Shown here piece after piece: positions 19,490 to 29,888 of a stretch of DNA of 42,499 nucleotides. This stretch comes from Candidatus Anaerobiospirillum pullicola (GTDB lineage Bacteria; Pseudomonadota; Gammaproteobacteria; Enterobacterales; Succinivibrionaceae), in NCBI GenBank assembly GCA_018884035.1, contig JAHLFE010000185.1:1-42499 (forward strand), read 5' to 3'. The stretch's first letter is position 1; each line of letters begins with the position of its first letter. The notes below the pieces were generated by a model. It was given only the letters and a program-made list of their open reading frames with translations. It ran no database searches and was not told the DNA's origin. Made by a program: the position numbers and the translations under genes.

Positions 19490-20764
19490 ATGGAATTTGC
19501 AACTAAGTGTCTGCACGGTGGTTATGAGCCAAAAAACGGCGAGCCAGGTGCTCTGCCTATCATCCAAAGCACCACCTTTAAGTACGACAGCACCGAACAG
19601 GTCGCTAAGCTTTTCGACTTAGAAGCTGCTGGCTTCTTCTACTCCCGTTTAGCTAACCCAACTGTGGACAACGTCGAGAAGAAGATCGCAGCCTTAGAAG
19701 GTGGCGTGGGCGCTATCTGCACCAGCTCCGGTCAGGCCTCCTGCTTAATCTCGCTCATGAACCTGTGCAAGGCAGGAGATCACGTCGTTGCTTGTTCCAA
19801 CCTCTATGGCGGCACCATCAACCTCTTAGCTGTGACCTTCAAGCGCTTTGGCGTCGAGATCACCTTTGTTGATCAAAACAAGAGCAACGAAGAACTGCAG
19901 CAGTACTTCCGTCCCAACACCAAGGCCGTGTTTGGTGAGACCATCGCTAACCCTTCTACCGATGTCTTAGACATCGAGCGCATCGCTAAGCTCGCGCACG
20001 ACAATGGTGTGCCTCTTATCATCGACAACACCTTTGCCACCCCATATCTGTGCCGTCCAATTGAGTTCGGTGCTGATATCGTGATGCACTCCACCACCAA
20101 GTACTTAGATGGCCACGCTTTAGGTGTGGGTGGTGTCGTCGTCGACAGCGGTAACTTTGATTGGACTGCGCACGCTGACAAGTTCCCAGAGTTTGTCGAG
20201 CCAGATGAGTCCTATCACGGCTGCATCTACACCAAGGCTTTTGGTAAGGCTGCTTATATCGTAAAGGCCCGTGCCCAATTAATCCGTGACTTAGGCTGTC
20301 TGCAAAGCCCACAAAATGCTTTCTACGTCAACTTAGGCATTGAGACCCTGCCACTGCGTATGGAGCAGTACTGCAAGAACGCCTTAACTGTGGCTAAGTT
20401 CTTAGCCAGCCACGATAAGGTTAAGGCTATCAGCTACCCAGGTTTAGAGGGTGATGCCAGCCACGCGTTAGCGCAGAAGTACCTGCGTGATGGCAAGAGC
20501 TCGGGTGTGATCTCCTTTGTCTTAAAGGGTGGTCGTGATGCTGGTGCTCGTTTCATCGACTCCTTAAAGATGGTGAGCTTAGAGGTGCACGTGGCTGACA
20601 TTAAGAGCTGCGTGCTGCACCCAGCAAGCTCGACGCACCGTCAGTTAACCGATGAGCAGTTAGCTCATGCTGGTATTGATGCAGGCTCGATTCGTCTGTC
20701 GGTGGGCTTAGAAGACGTCAACGACACCATCGCCGACTTAAAGCAGGCTTTAGATAAGGCCTAA
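19490..20764 (+). CDS. O-acetylhomoserine sulfhydrylase / Cys-Met metabolism PLP-dependent enzyme, copy 2
   Basis: 424 aa; HSTTKYLDGHA PLP-lysine motif; tandem paralogue of 17103-18377. Confidence 0.9.
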   Translation: MEFATKCLHGGYEPKNGEPGALPIIQSTTFKYDSTEQVAKLFDLEAAGFFYSRLANPTVDNVEKKIAALEGGVGAICTSSGQASCLISLMNLCKAGDHVVACSNLYGGTINLLAVTFKRFGVEITFVDQNKSNEELQQYFRPNTKAVFGETIANPSTDVLDIERIAKLAHDNGVPLIIDNTFATPYLCRPIEFGADIVMHSTTKYLDGHALGVGGVVVDSGNFDWTAHADKFPEFVEPDESYHGCIYTKAFGKAAYIVKARAQLIRDLGCLQSPQNAFYVNLGIETLPLRMEQYCKNALTVAKFLASHDKVKAISYPGLEGDASHALAQKYLRDGKSSGVISFVLKGGRDAGARFIDSLKMVSLEVHVADIKSCVLHPASSTHRQLTDEQLAHAGIDAGSIRLSVGLEDVNDTIADLKQALDKA

Positions 20765-20950
20765 TAGCCCAGACAAGGCAGCAGCGACACCGCTGTGTCT
20801 TTGTGCGAGGAAAAGCGCCCCGTGCCGAGCCCAAAAAGCAAAGTACAGAGCGTAAAGCGCAGACACAGCAGTGTGCGTGCAGCTCCACCTGCTATTTACC
20901 GCTTAGATTCTGGCACACACACAGGGCAATCTCAGCGGTAAGGGGCCTCA

Positions 20951-21013
20951 AACAAAAGGCGCCAGCGCCTATCCTGCGTAAAACGCGGGTAAGTGCTGAC
21001 GCCTTTTTGTTTT
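20951..21013 (+). terminator. Rho-independent terminator-like hairpin
   Basis: AACAAAAGGCGCCAGCGC...GTGCTGACGCCTTTTTGTTTT. Confidence 0.6.
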
Positions 21014-21362
21014 GCAGTGACGGCGGCTGCGAGCAGAAGTGAGGTTAGAGTCGGACTGTAGCCAAAACTGAGCGGTACAGCAGCGCCACAGCGGCGCTAA
21101 AAGCGTCTGACGGCGCTTTATCTCGAGAATAGCGCCTCAGCTGCCCCCTCTCTCAGGGTAAAACACCTGATGGTAGGCAGCCGCCAAACGGCCTCTTCAG
21201 CAAACACTACCAAGAGAGGCTAGCGGCGCGACTTAGAGCTTGTGCTGCTACCAAGGATTACCTGCTTCCAGCGCGGCGCCACGCTGTTTCTCATGAGTAA
21301 GAGCCGCGCTTACAGAGTGCACCTTGTGATGCTGACCGCGTCGCTAAGGTGCGCGCCCATAC

Positions 21363-22760
21363 TTACTTAGCCGCTCGCTGCTGTAAGGCCTCGACTAAGC
21401 GGCCTTTAACGTTTTCAAAGCCACCATTGCTCATGACGATCACGGAGGTGTGCTCATCTACAGCCTTTACCACCTGCGCAATCAGCTCCTCAGTAGAGTG
21501 CTCAACGATGTGTAATGGCTTTGGGCAATCGTGCTGCAGGATCGACATATCCCAGTGCACGATATCTGGCTTATAGACAAAGATCTCATCCGCTTCTTTA
21601 AAGGCAGCACCCAAGTACTCACGATTGGCGCCCATCTTCATGGAGTTAGAGCGCGGCTCAAAGACACAGACGATACGCTTTTGCGGGCCTAAGTGCTGGC
21701 GTAAGCCATCGATGGTGGTGGCAATAGCGGTTGGATGGTGAGCAAAGTCGTCATAGACGTGGATATCACCAATAGTGCCGACTAGCTCCATACGGCGCTT
21801 TGGCATCTTAAAGCTCTGTAAAGCTTGGGCACTGGTAGTAAAGTCCACCCCCACACGCTTAGCAGCCAGCATCGCCATAAAGGCGTTATGGGCGTTATGC
21901 ACGCCGGTACAAGGTAGCGACACCTCATACACTTGCTCGCCTTGTGGGGCGCTGGTATCCGTGAGGCTAAAACGAGAGCCATCTGGCGCAAGAAGCGTAA
22001 AGCGATAAGGGCAATCATCCGCGCCCACGGCTAAACCGTGTGACCACAGTCCCATGTCAATGACGCCTTGCACATTAGCATCATGTGCAGGGTAAATCAC
22101 GGTACCCTCACTTGGGATAATACGCACCATTTGGTGGAATTGCTTCTGGATATCTGCCACTGAGGCAAAGATATCCGCGTGGTCGTATTCGAGGTTGTTA
22201 ATGATGGCCACATTAGGGTGGTAGTGGACAAACTTAGAGCGCTTATCGAAGAAGGAGCAGTCGTACTCGTCAGCTTCGATGACAAAGTATTCACTGTCAG
22301 TTGCACGGGCGGAGTAGCCAAAGTTTTCTGGCACGCCACCTACTAAGAAGCAAGGGTTAAGACCAGCGGCCTCTAAGATCCATGTCAGCATGGCTGTGGT
22401 CGTGGTCTTACCATGGGTACCAGAAACAGCCAGCACTGTCTTTTGCCGCAGGTAGTGCTCTTCTAAAAAGCCAGGGCCAGAGACGTAGTTAAAGCGCTCA
22501 TTGAGCATGCGCTCAATGACTGGCATGCCGCGCTTCATCACATTGCCCACCACAATCAGGTCTGGCTTGCTATCCAGTTGCTCTGCACCGTAGCCCTGAT
22601 AGATCTCGATGCCTGCCTTTTGGAGTTCATCACTCATTGGGGGATAGACATTTTGATCCGAGCCAGTGACTTTATGCCCAGCGTGCTGAGCGATCAGGGC
22701 GATACCACCCATAAAGGTACCGCAAATACCCAAAATGTGGATGTGCATAGGAATCCGCAC
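21363..22760 (-). CDS. mpl: UDP-N-acetylmuramate:L-alanyl-gamma-D-glutamyl-meso-diaminopimelate ligase
   Basis: 465 aa Mur ligase: HILGICGTFMGGIA, SGTHGKTTTTAM, DDFAHHPTAI. Confidence 0.95.
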   Translation of the reverse strand: MRIPMHIHILGICGTFMGGIALIAQHAGHKVTGSDQNVYPPMSDELQKAGIEIYQGYGAEQLDSKPDLIVVGNVMKRGMPVIERMLNERFNYVSGPGFLEEHYLRQKTVLAVSGTHGKTTTTAMLTWILEAAGLNPCFLVGGVPENFGYSARATDSEYFVIEADEYDCSFFDKRSKFVHYHPNVAIINNLEYDHADIFASVADIQKQFHQMVRIIPSEGTVIYPAHDANVQGVIDMGLWSHGLAVGADDCPYRFTLLAPDGSRFSLTDTSAPQGEQVYEVSLPCTGVHNAHNAFMAMLAAKRVGVDFTTSAQALQSFKMPKRRMELVGTIGDIHVYDDFAHHPTAIATTIDGLRQHLGPQKRIVCVFEPRSNSMKMGANREYLGAAFKEADEIFVYKPDIVHWDMSILQHDCPKPLHIVEHSTEELIAQVVKAVDEHTSVIVMSNGGFENVKGRLVEALQQRAAK

Positions 22761-22865
22761 TCACTGCCCTGTAGGAGCACCCCAGAGTCAGATGGCTGCA
22801 CAGCGCTGCCAAGATGCTCTTAGTTCTGCTCCCCACGGGTAATCAACCCACGGGCAAAAACGATA

Positions 22866-22940
22866 AAACAAAAAAGCCTCACGCTGCGTCCTGAGGGGGC
22901 GCTTTTCGGCACTACCACTCAAGGTGCAAACGTGAGGCTT
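22866..22940 (-). terminator. Terminator-like hairpin downstream of apbE
   Basis: AAGCCTCACG ... CGTGAGGCTT perfect 10-bp stem followed on the minus strand by TTTTTGTTTT. Confidence 0.65.
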
Positions 22941-23096
22941 ATTTTAGCCTAAAGCTGTCTCTTAGCGCGGGGCTGTTTGCACAGCGCCCGCCCCTGTATT
23001 TAGCAGCGCCCGCTCCACTTCAGCGGTAGCGTGGCGTCAGCATACCTCTCAGGAAAAACGCGGGGCAGCAGCGCTCTGCCACGCTTTAGCTGCTCG

Positions 23097-24362
23097 CTAC
23101 TGCTGCTGATCTTGTGGCAGAGGAGAAATGCTGAGGTTAAGCACGCACTTTAAGTACGGGGTAAAGGCACGCGAGTAAGTAGCGACCTCTTTACCATTCT
23201 CGTCGATCTCAATAGCGTACACTGGAGTCTCAGTCTTATTACCCCACTCTACAGCCTCTTTAGCGCCCTTTACCAGTAAGCCCGTATCTAAGGCATCAGT
23301 CTCTAAGGCTGTGCGAGCAATCACCGAAACCGATACCGTGCGGTGATCGATGGGATAGCCGGTCTTTGGATCGATGATGTGCGAGTAGAAGTGACCGGTC
23401 TCGCTATCTAAAAAGAAGTTACGATAGGAGCCAGCCGTAGAGATGGCCATGCCCTGTGGGCAGACGGCGGTGAAGACCTTTTGGCCTTGGCTCATTGGAT
23501 CCTCAATACCTACACGCCAGAGCTTACCGTCTGGGTTAGCGCCCTTAGAGCGGATGGCACCAGCGACGGCAATCATGTAGTTATTGACGCCCTTTTCGTC
23601 GAGCAAGGCTGCCAGCTCGTCAGCGGCTAAGCCTTCACCGATGGTGGATAAGTCAAGCTCGACACGAGGATCCTTTTTCACAAGGAAGGCCGAATCACCA
23701 GCACGGCGTAATTCGACCTTATCGATACCCACGTACTTTAAGGTTTCGTCGATCTGCTGTTGAGTTGGCGAATGCTCAATAGTGCCCTCAGGGCCAAAGC
23801 CCCAGAGGTTAACTAGAGGGCCCACCGTAGGATCCATTGCCTGATCGATACGCAGCGACTGACGACGCATATCCTCTAAGATGTCGGCCAGATAGCCGCT
23901 GATCACGAAGTCCTTTGTGCTCTTAAAGGCGTTAAAGCGGGCGATCTCTGCGTTAGGATCAAAGGTCGAGATGGCGTTAGAGACCTTAGTGAAGACGAAC
24001 TCGGCGTCAGAGCGTAAGGTGTTTTCACCACCTGGGTACCCTCCTGGCACGGTGACGTAATAGAAAGTACCGAAGGTCTTACCTTGGATCTTGGTAACCT
24101 CGGTAAACTTTTCGGCGATCACGTCTGTAGGCTCAGGAACCTTTTCTTTTTCGCAAGCAGTGGTCAGAGTCATAACACCCAAGGCGAAGCAGCACGCGGC
24201 GAGCGCCTTAAGTTTAGGGTGGTGGCGCCATACAGAAACGTGGGTACTGGCCTTAGGGGAGTTGAGGCCGCTTACGCGTGTGCTCTTCACTTTTCTTCTC
24301 CGCTGATAACAAAAGACACAGGTCGCGTGGCGTGGTAAGGGCGCGGCTACTGGTTGAGACAT
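23097..24362 (-). CDS. apbE: FAD:protein FMN transferase (ApbE), lipoprotein
   Basis: 421 aa as called (start uncertain); lipobox LTTAC; GKTFGTFYYVT, DLSTIGEGLAADE, HIIDPKTGYPIDH, ALETDALDTGLLV. Confidence 0.9.
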   Translation of the reverse strand: MSQPVAAPLPRHATCVFCYQRRRKVKSTRVSGLNSPKASTHVSVWRHHPKLKALAACCFALGVMTLTTACEKEKVPEPTDVIAEKFTEVTKIQGKTFGTFYYVTVPGGYPGGENTLRSDAEFVFTKVSNAISTFDPNAEIARFNAFKSTKDFVISGYLADILEDMRRQSLRIDQAMDPTVGPLVNLWGFGPEGTIEHSPTQQQIDETLKYVGIDKVELRRAGDSAFLVKKDPRVELDLSTIGEGLAADELAALLDEKGVNNYMIAVAGAIRSKGANPDGKLWRVGIEDPMSQGQKVFTAVCPQGMAISTAGSYRNFFLDSETGHFYSHIIDPKTGYPIDHRTVSVSVIARTALETDALDTGLLVKGAKEAVEWGNKTETPVYAIEIDENGKEVATYSRAFTPYLKCVLNLSISPLPQDQQQ

Positions 24363-24452
24363 TTAGAAGTGCTGCTCTGCACTGATAAAGATGCAGCAAG
24401 GTATCGTAACACCAGCGACAGAGGTGCTTGGCTCTGGCTGCAGGCGCCGTGA

Positions 24453-24683
24453 TTATACCTGCTTAAAGGCGATCTCGGTCTTCTCTAAGCAGTTCTTGCC
24501 TGGCTTATGGCCCTCATTGCCATGGAAGCCACATGAGCTGTTATTGCAGGCAGCGCAGTTGATCCCCTCTAACAGGGCATGAGCCTCACTCTCACTCTTT
24601 AAGGCACCGCGCTTAAAGATCAAGCTGATAGCCATAAAGAGGACAAAGATCAGAAAGATCGCAAAGGAAACTAAGTAAATCAT
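24453..24683 (-). CDS. nqrM: Na+-NQR maturation factor NqrM-like (DUF539)
   Basis: Start at MIYLVSFAIFLIFVLFM with GGGGGT upstream; Cys cluster CAACNNSSCGFH; next to apbE. Confidence 0.8.
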   Translation of the reverse strand: MIYLVSFAIFLIFVLFMAISLIFKRGALKSESEAHALLEGINCAACNNSSCGFHGNEGHKPGKNCLEKTEIAFKQV

Positions 24684-25328
24684 TTTTACCCCCACCGATG
24701 CGGTGAAAGCCCTAAGACATGGCTAGTATGGCGCCATGGTGCCGACCAAAGATTGGCCTTTTAAGGATCTCTCACTTACGGCACAGCACACTGCTTAGGT
24801 GGCTGTGATAGAGACACTTGCTGCATTATGAGCCCTCTGCCTAAGGAGGGTATAAACATGCAAAAAGCGCTATTTTGTCAGGAATTTTTGCCAAGGAAGC
24901 GTAGCTGGCTAAATATAACCGAAAAAGATAGCAGGCACACGATCTGTTGCGCAATTTTTACAGCTGTGTGGATTTTGAGTGCGTAGCAAAAGGCAGGTAC
25001 ACGAAGGAGAGGCTTTAGGCGCAAAGGAGGGATGGAGGGCGGTAGCTGCGCAGCGCTCTTGGTGCTAATAACTGCAGGGCGAGGCGATACCGTTATCAGG
25101 ATGGTACCGGCGAATGGGAACAGGTACTTTTGTTGGATGCTGCGCACAGTGAAACTTAGGGCAAAGGACAGCTCTCAAGTCGCTTATAACAAAAGCGCCA
25201 AGCTCGAGATGAGCCCAGCGCCCTCAGAAATCACAAGCTCATGACAGAGACACGGTGCAGCGGCCATTCATCAAGATGGTGCGGCAAGAAGTGCCAACTC
25301 ACAATGCAGTGCTTTGCACTGCTGGGAG

Positions 25329-25442
25329 CTACTTCTTATCCTTTTCGCTCTCTTCCAGAGACTTGTTAAGAACATGTCCGCAGTACACAAACAAAGCAAT
25401 GACCGGCAAGATGATAATAAGGCCAGCAAAAAATTGCAGCAT
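25329..25442 (-). CDS. Small 37-aa single-TM protein (not in supplied ORF track)
   Basis: MLQFFAGLIIILPVIALFVYCGHVLNKSLEESEKDKK*; SD GGAGG (CTGGAGGAAACATG) at good spacing. Confidence 0.65.
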   Translation of the reverse strand: MLQFFAGLIIILPVIALFVYCGHVLNKSLEESEKDKK

Positions 25443-25599
25443 GTTTCCTCCAGTTGGTAATTACATCAAGCAGCAGTGTACTGGCCGTGGTCAGACGTAG
25501 CTGCAAGGTTGGATCGGAAACAAGGCGCTGTACTGGTAGAACGATTAGAGAATACAACGCCGTTAAGTAGTGGGAGTGCTTGACGAAAGCATAGATAAC

Positions 25600-25998
25600 T
25601 CAGCTTTGCCACAGCTGCGACAGCTTCTTGAAGATCAACCCCATTCCAATCATGATCGCGAAAAAGAAAGCAACAGCTAAAAGCCACTTTCCCAGTCCAA
25701 CTGGAAGAGAGTCCATAGTGCTCCATAAGTAGGCCCCAACTGGGACTAACACGGTTGCCAGCAATACGAACATCTTCTCCAGAAAACCAAAGAGTCGGCT
25801 GTCGTCCTTCTTAGGGTCTTGCTCACCATTCTTAGGGCATTGCTCAACATTCATCTGAGCTTTCTCAACATTCATCTGGGCTTTCTCCACATTCAGCTGG
25901 ACTTGGCTAACATTCAGCTGAACCTGCTCAGCATTCTGAGGAGCTTGCTCCTCCTTCTGAGGCTCTTGCTCCTTCTTTGTTGGAACGAGATTATTCAA
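25600..25998 (-). CDS. Membrane protein with N-terminal 7-residue repeats and two C-terminal TM segments
   Basis: TTG start with SD AGGAGG 5 nt upstream and TATAAT just before; repeats EQEPQKE EQAPQNA EQVQLNV SQVQLNV EKAQMNV EKAQMNV EQCPKNG EQDPKKD; two hydrophobic segments. Confidence 0.75.
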   Translation of the reverse strand: MNNLVPTKKEQEPQKEEQAPQNAEQVQLNVSQVQLNVEKAQMNVEKAQMNVEQCPKNGEQDPKKDDSRLFGFLEKMFVLLATVLVPVGAYLWSTMDSLPVGLGKWLLAVAFFFAIMIGMGLIFKKLSQLWQS

Positions 25999-26015
25999 AT
26001 AATCCTCCTAATGGG

Positions 26016-26046
26016 ATTATACCGAACTCTCCGCGCCACTCGACAA
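26016..26046 (-). promoter_or_regulatory. Promoter for the 7-residue-repeat protein gene
   Basis: Minus strand TTGTCG-19 bp-TATAAT ending about 6 nt before the SD. Confidence 0.4.
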
Positions 26047-26110
26047 AAGTATGTTTCGCTGCTCTGTAGCATGCCTTACACTGCGGGTAAGTCATGCTTA
26101 CTTACGGAGA

Positions 26111-26179
26111 TTACGGCTGGTTAATGTAACGACTGATAGCTAAAGTGCTGTCAGCCTGTTGGTGCTTTGCTCTACTCAT
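26111..26179 (-). CDS. Possible 22-aa microprotein
   Basis: ACGGGAGGTGAAAAC-ATG; MSRAKHQQADSTLAISRYINQP*. Confidence 0.35.
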   Translation of the reverse strand: MSRAKHQQADSTLAISRYINQP

Positions 26180-27438
26180 GTTTTCACCTCCCGTTATGGG
26201 GTAGAAACAAGCACAGGTGCAGGGAGCGATACTAGGAATGACGCGATGCGCGCCTGTTGAGTAATACATTACCCCCTGCCCCCTGCGCAAAAACCCCTCA
26301 AAAGTGACGTCAAAACACACTAAAACGCTCTTCCTGCCCATAAATATGCGGCACAAGCCCAGTTTTGCACCATCCGCAAAATACGTATACTCTGCTACAT
26401 ATCCTTGATAGGTATTACTAAAAGATGGTCGTGTTGCTCTTGATGTACGCAGGTTAATTGCACGCAGAGCTAAAACAAAACTACGCTAAAATGACCAAAA
26501 TTAGAAATTTTTGGCGAAAAGTACACGATATTGATCTTTAGCTTTTGGCAAAACTTTTTTTGTTGTGACACTTTGCTCAAACCACGGACGGCTTTGCTAT
26601 GCAGACCATGCGCAATAACGGCTTAAATAAGGGAAAAATGACCAGATATGAGGCGTGAGATGTGGTCAGGGCCCCCTGAGGAGGTACAGAAAGAAGAGGT
26701 ATCGAGGCTCTGAGTAATGATAAGAGGTGGAGATAAGGTATGTGAAAGGAGAGCGCCAGCCAGCAATAATTGTTCCCAAATTCTCTAGGTTCTGGAGCAG
26801 CGTCTCACGCTGCAGCGCAGAACAGAAGTGACAGAGCAGCCCAGTGGCTCTTGCTTCTGGCTTATGTGGTGGTCTTTGTGCGGCGCGTGGTTAAGGATGG
26901 CTGGCATTTTTGGTGCTGCCCGTCTTGACGCTGATGTTTAAAGCGAGCGCCTGCTAACCTGTCTCTACCATTAGAGCCTGCTGAAGCCCGCTTGATGCAT
27001 CCCTGCCATACCCATCCCAACCGCCGTGAGCGCAAGATCTAACCTTCCTGCCATCATTACTACAGCCATCAGCTACTCTCAGAGCCCGCATCAGCAGTCT
27101 TATCGCTATCTCTTTACCATCTTCTTTGTTACTGTTGTATGGTGGCACCGGCTGAGCGCCAAGCGCACCTTAAACCTAAGCTTTTGGCCTAAAACAAGGC
27201 TTTTAGCTGTTGCATGTCACAAAGTCAATCACTAAAATGATGCCCTGTGTTTTGGGGCGCAGGACTTCGGCCATAGCGCTTCGTCTCTTCTCTTTTTGTC
27301 CACTACCTCCTCAGCGAGGCAAGGACATAGACTGCCTTTGTAAGTACCACCTATGCTTTAACGCTAACGCCTCAAAGCTGTAAGCTGCTGTTGGGGCTTT
27401 TGTGGTGCTACTTACCTGCTTTTTGGGAATCTTCACTG

Positions 27439-29187
27439 ATGCGCACTAGTCGTTACTTGCTCGCAACCTTAAAAGAAAATCCGGTTGAGGCTGTGGTCGT
27501 TAGCCACCGCCTGATGTTACGCGCTGGTTTAATCCGTCAGGTTGCCTCTGGTATCTACGATTGGCTCCCAACAGGTATGCGCGTCTTATCTAAAGTCGAA
27601 GCTATCATCCGTGAAGAGATGAACAAAAAGGGCGCCATCGAGATCTCGATGCCAGTAGTGCAGCCAGCCGAGCTCTGGCACGAGTCCGGCCGCTACGTCA
27701 AATACGGCCCTGAGCTCTGCCGCTTAAAGGATCGCAAGCAAAATGAGTTCGTCTTAGGCCCTACCCACGAAGAAGTGGTCACTGCCATTGCCCGCAACGA
27801 GATTAAGTCTGCCCGACAGCTGCCACTTAACCTCTACCAAATCCAGACCAAGTTCCGTGATGAGGTACGCCCACGCTTTGGTGTGATGCGCGGCCGTGAG
27901 TTCATCATGAAGGACGCCTACTCCTTCCACGTCGACCACGCCTCCTTAGAGCAAACCTATCAGGACATGTATGACGCTTATAGCGCCGTCTTTACCCGCT
28001 TAGGTCTGACCTTCCGCGCTGTCGAGGCCGATACCGGCAGTATTGGTGGTAACCATTCGCACGAGTTCCAAGTGTTAGCTGACGCCGGTGAGGATACCAT
28101 CGCCTACTCTGATGCCTCCGATTACGCCGCTAACATCGAAATGGCCGAGGCCTTAGCTCCTCAAGAGGAGCGTGGCGCACCACAGGATCCTTACTCTAAG
28201 GCTCCAACCCCAGGCTGCCACACTGTCGATGAGGCCGCCGGTGCTTTAAACATCCCTTCTGACAACGTCTTAAAGAGCTTAGTTGTGCACGCTGCCTACG
28301 AGGTCGATGAGGACGGTAAGCGCGTTGATGACAAGCCTTTAGAGCTGGTGATGCTGTGCTTACGTGGCAACCAAGAGCTCAATGAGATTAAGGCAGCTAA
28401 GTTAGGTGGCATCGCCGATCCAATTGAGTTCGCCACCGAAGAAGAGATCGCCGCTTACACCGGTGCCCACCCAGGCTCCTTAGGCCCTGTGGATTTTAAG
28501 GGCCGTATCATCTTCGATCGCGCTGCCGAGAAAATGAGCAACTTTGCCTGCGGTGCTAACGAGGATGGCTACCACTTTATTAACGTCAACTTAGACCGCG
28601 ATATCCCTAAGTACGAGGTCGCTGACATCCGTAACGTAGAAGAGGGTGATCCAAGCCCAGATGGTAAGGGCACCTTACACCTGCGTAAAGGTATCGAAGT
28701 GGGCCAAGTGTTCATGCTAGGCACCAAATACTCTGAGGCTATGGGTGCTACCGTGACCGACAAGAACGGTAAGAACATCCCAATGGAGATGGGCTGCTAC
28801 GGTATTGGTGTGACTCGTGTGGTAGCGGCCGCCATTGAACAACACCATGATGATAAGGGCATTGTTTGGCCTGATGCTATGGCCCCATTTACCGTTGGTA
28901 TCATTGCCTTAGGCTTAGGCAAGTCCGAAGAGGTAAAGAATGCCGCCGAGAAGCTCTACAAGGAGCTCGAGGACTTAGGCGTTGAGGTGCTCTACGACGA
29001 TCGTGATGAGCGTGCTGGCGTCATGTTCTCGGACATGGAACTCATTGGTGTGCCACACGTGGTGGTGATCGGTGCTAAGAACTTAGCAAACGGTCAGGTG
29101 GAATATAAGAACCGCCGCACTGATGCCCGTGAGAACGTTAAGGTCGAAGACATCTTAGCCTTCATTAAGGAAAAGATCGGCCGCTAA
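27439..29187 (+). CDS. proS: Prolyl-tRNA synthetase
   Basis: Start chosen at [15 protein letters not shown]; bacterial-type ProRS with inserted editing domain ([14 protein letters not shown]...). Confidence 0.96.
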   Translation: MRTSRYLLATLKENPVEAVVVSHRLMLRAGLIRQVASGIYDWLPTGMRVLSKVEAIIREEMNKKGAIEISMPVVQPAELWHESGRYVKYGPELCRLKDRKQNEFVLGPTHEEVVTAIARNEIKSARQLPLNLYQIQTKFRDEVRPRFGVMRGREFIMKDAYSFHVDHASLEQTYQDMYDAYSAVFTRLGLTFRAVEADTGSIGGNHSHEFQVLADAGEDTIAYSDASDYAANIEMAEALAPQEERGAPQDPYSKAPTPGCHTVDEAAGALNIPSDNVLKSLVVHAAYEVDEDGKRVDDKPLELVMLCLRGNQELNEIKAAKLGGIADPIEFATEEEIAAYTGAHPGSLGPVDFKGRIIFDRAAEKMSNFACGANEDGYHFINVNLDRDIPKYEVADIRNVEEGDPSPDGKGTLHLRKGIEVGQVFMLGTKYSEAMGATVTDKNGKNIPMEMGCYGIGVTRVVAAAIEQHHDDKGIVWPDAMAPFTVGIIALGLGKSEEVKNAAEKLYKELEDLGVEVLYDDRDERAGVMFSDMELIGVPHVVVIGAKNLANGQVEYKNRRTDARENVKVEDILAFIKEKIGR

Positions 29188-29888
29188 CACTAAGCTTTGG
29201 CTGTAGCCGTAATAACTCACGCTCACAAGCGCTTACTAAACGCTCTGAGCGCCGAGCCGTGCACCTGCATGCCCTGATACCCTGCATTCCCAGCCTGCAC
29301 TCACTGCCTGCACTGTAGTGCGATAAGCACCACAAGCGTGGCTGCGTGGCAACATGGCTTTAGCCGTGTGCTCAGCACTCCCTGCAACACTCTTTGCTGC
29401 CCACCACTGCTGTGGGCAGCGCTGCTTCTGAAGTAGCACTGCTGCCCCTAACACTGACCTTTTCCCCTGCTGTTTCTGCCCTGTCCCGCACTCCACTCTC
29501 CTCAGCTTTTTTCTCGTTGTCACTCTCTGCTTTGCTGGCACAGAGGCACTCTCAGCTACCGCCTGCGCACTCGCTACCTTTACCCGCCGCTATCTTTCCT
29601 TGTTCACTGCACCCTTTACTTACCACGGCCCTACAGCGCCCTAACCATGGCGTCCCCTTCGACTTACAAAGCCCCACTACAGTTGCAACCACGACAGCAA
29701 TCACGGCCAAACTCTGCACAACGTCATTACCGCAAGAGCGTGTGTGCAGGCGATAACTCAGCAACCACTCACCTTGGTGTCATCTCCATTGCCGATGCAC
29801 AGCTAATGTTTCCTTAAGCTCCGTGGTACGTTGGTATGTGGTAGTAGTATTGGCGTTCGCATTGTAGTCGCTAATGCGCTTTCTTTTC

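Noticed and set aside
25819-26124. 101-aa Leu-rich plus-strand ORF
   Set aside because: Antisense shadow of the 7-residue-repeat gene.
29394-29756. 120-aa plus ORF in the C/T-rich region after proS
   Set aside because: Low-complexity composition, no SD, no domain; likely an open frame by composition.
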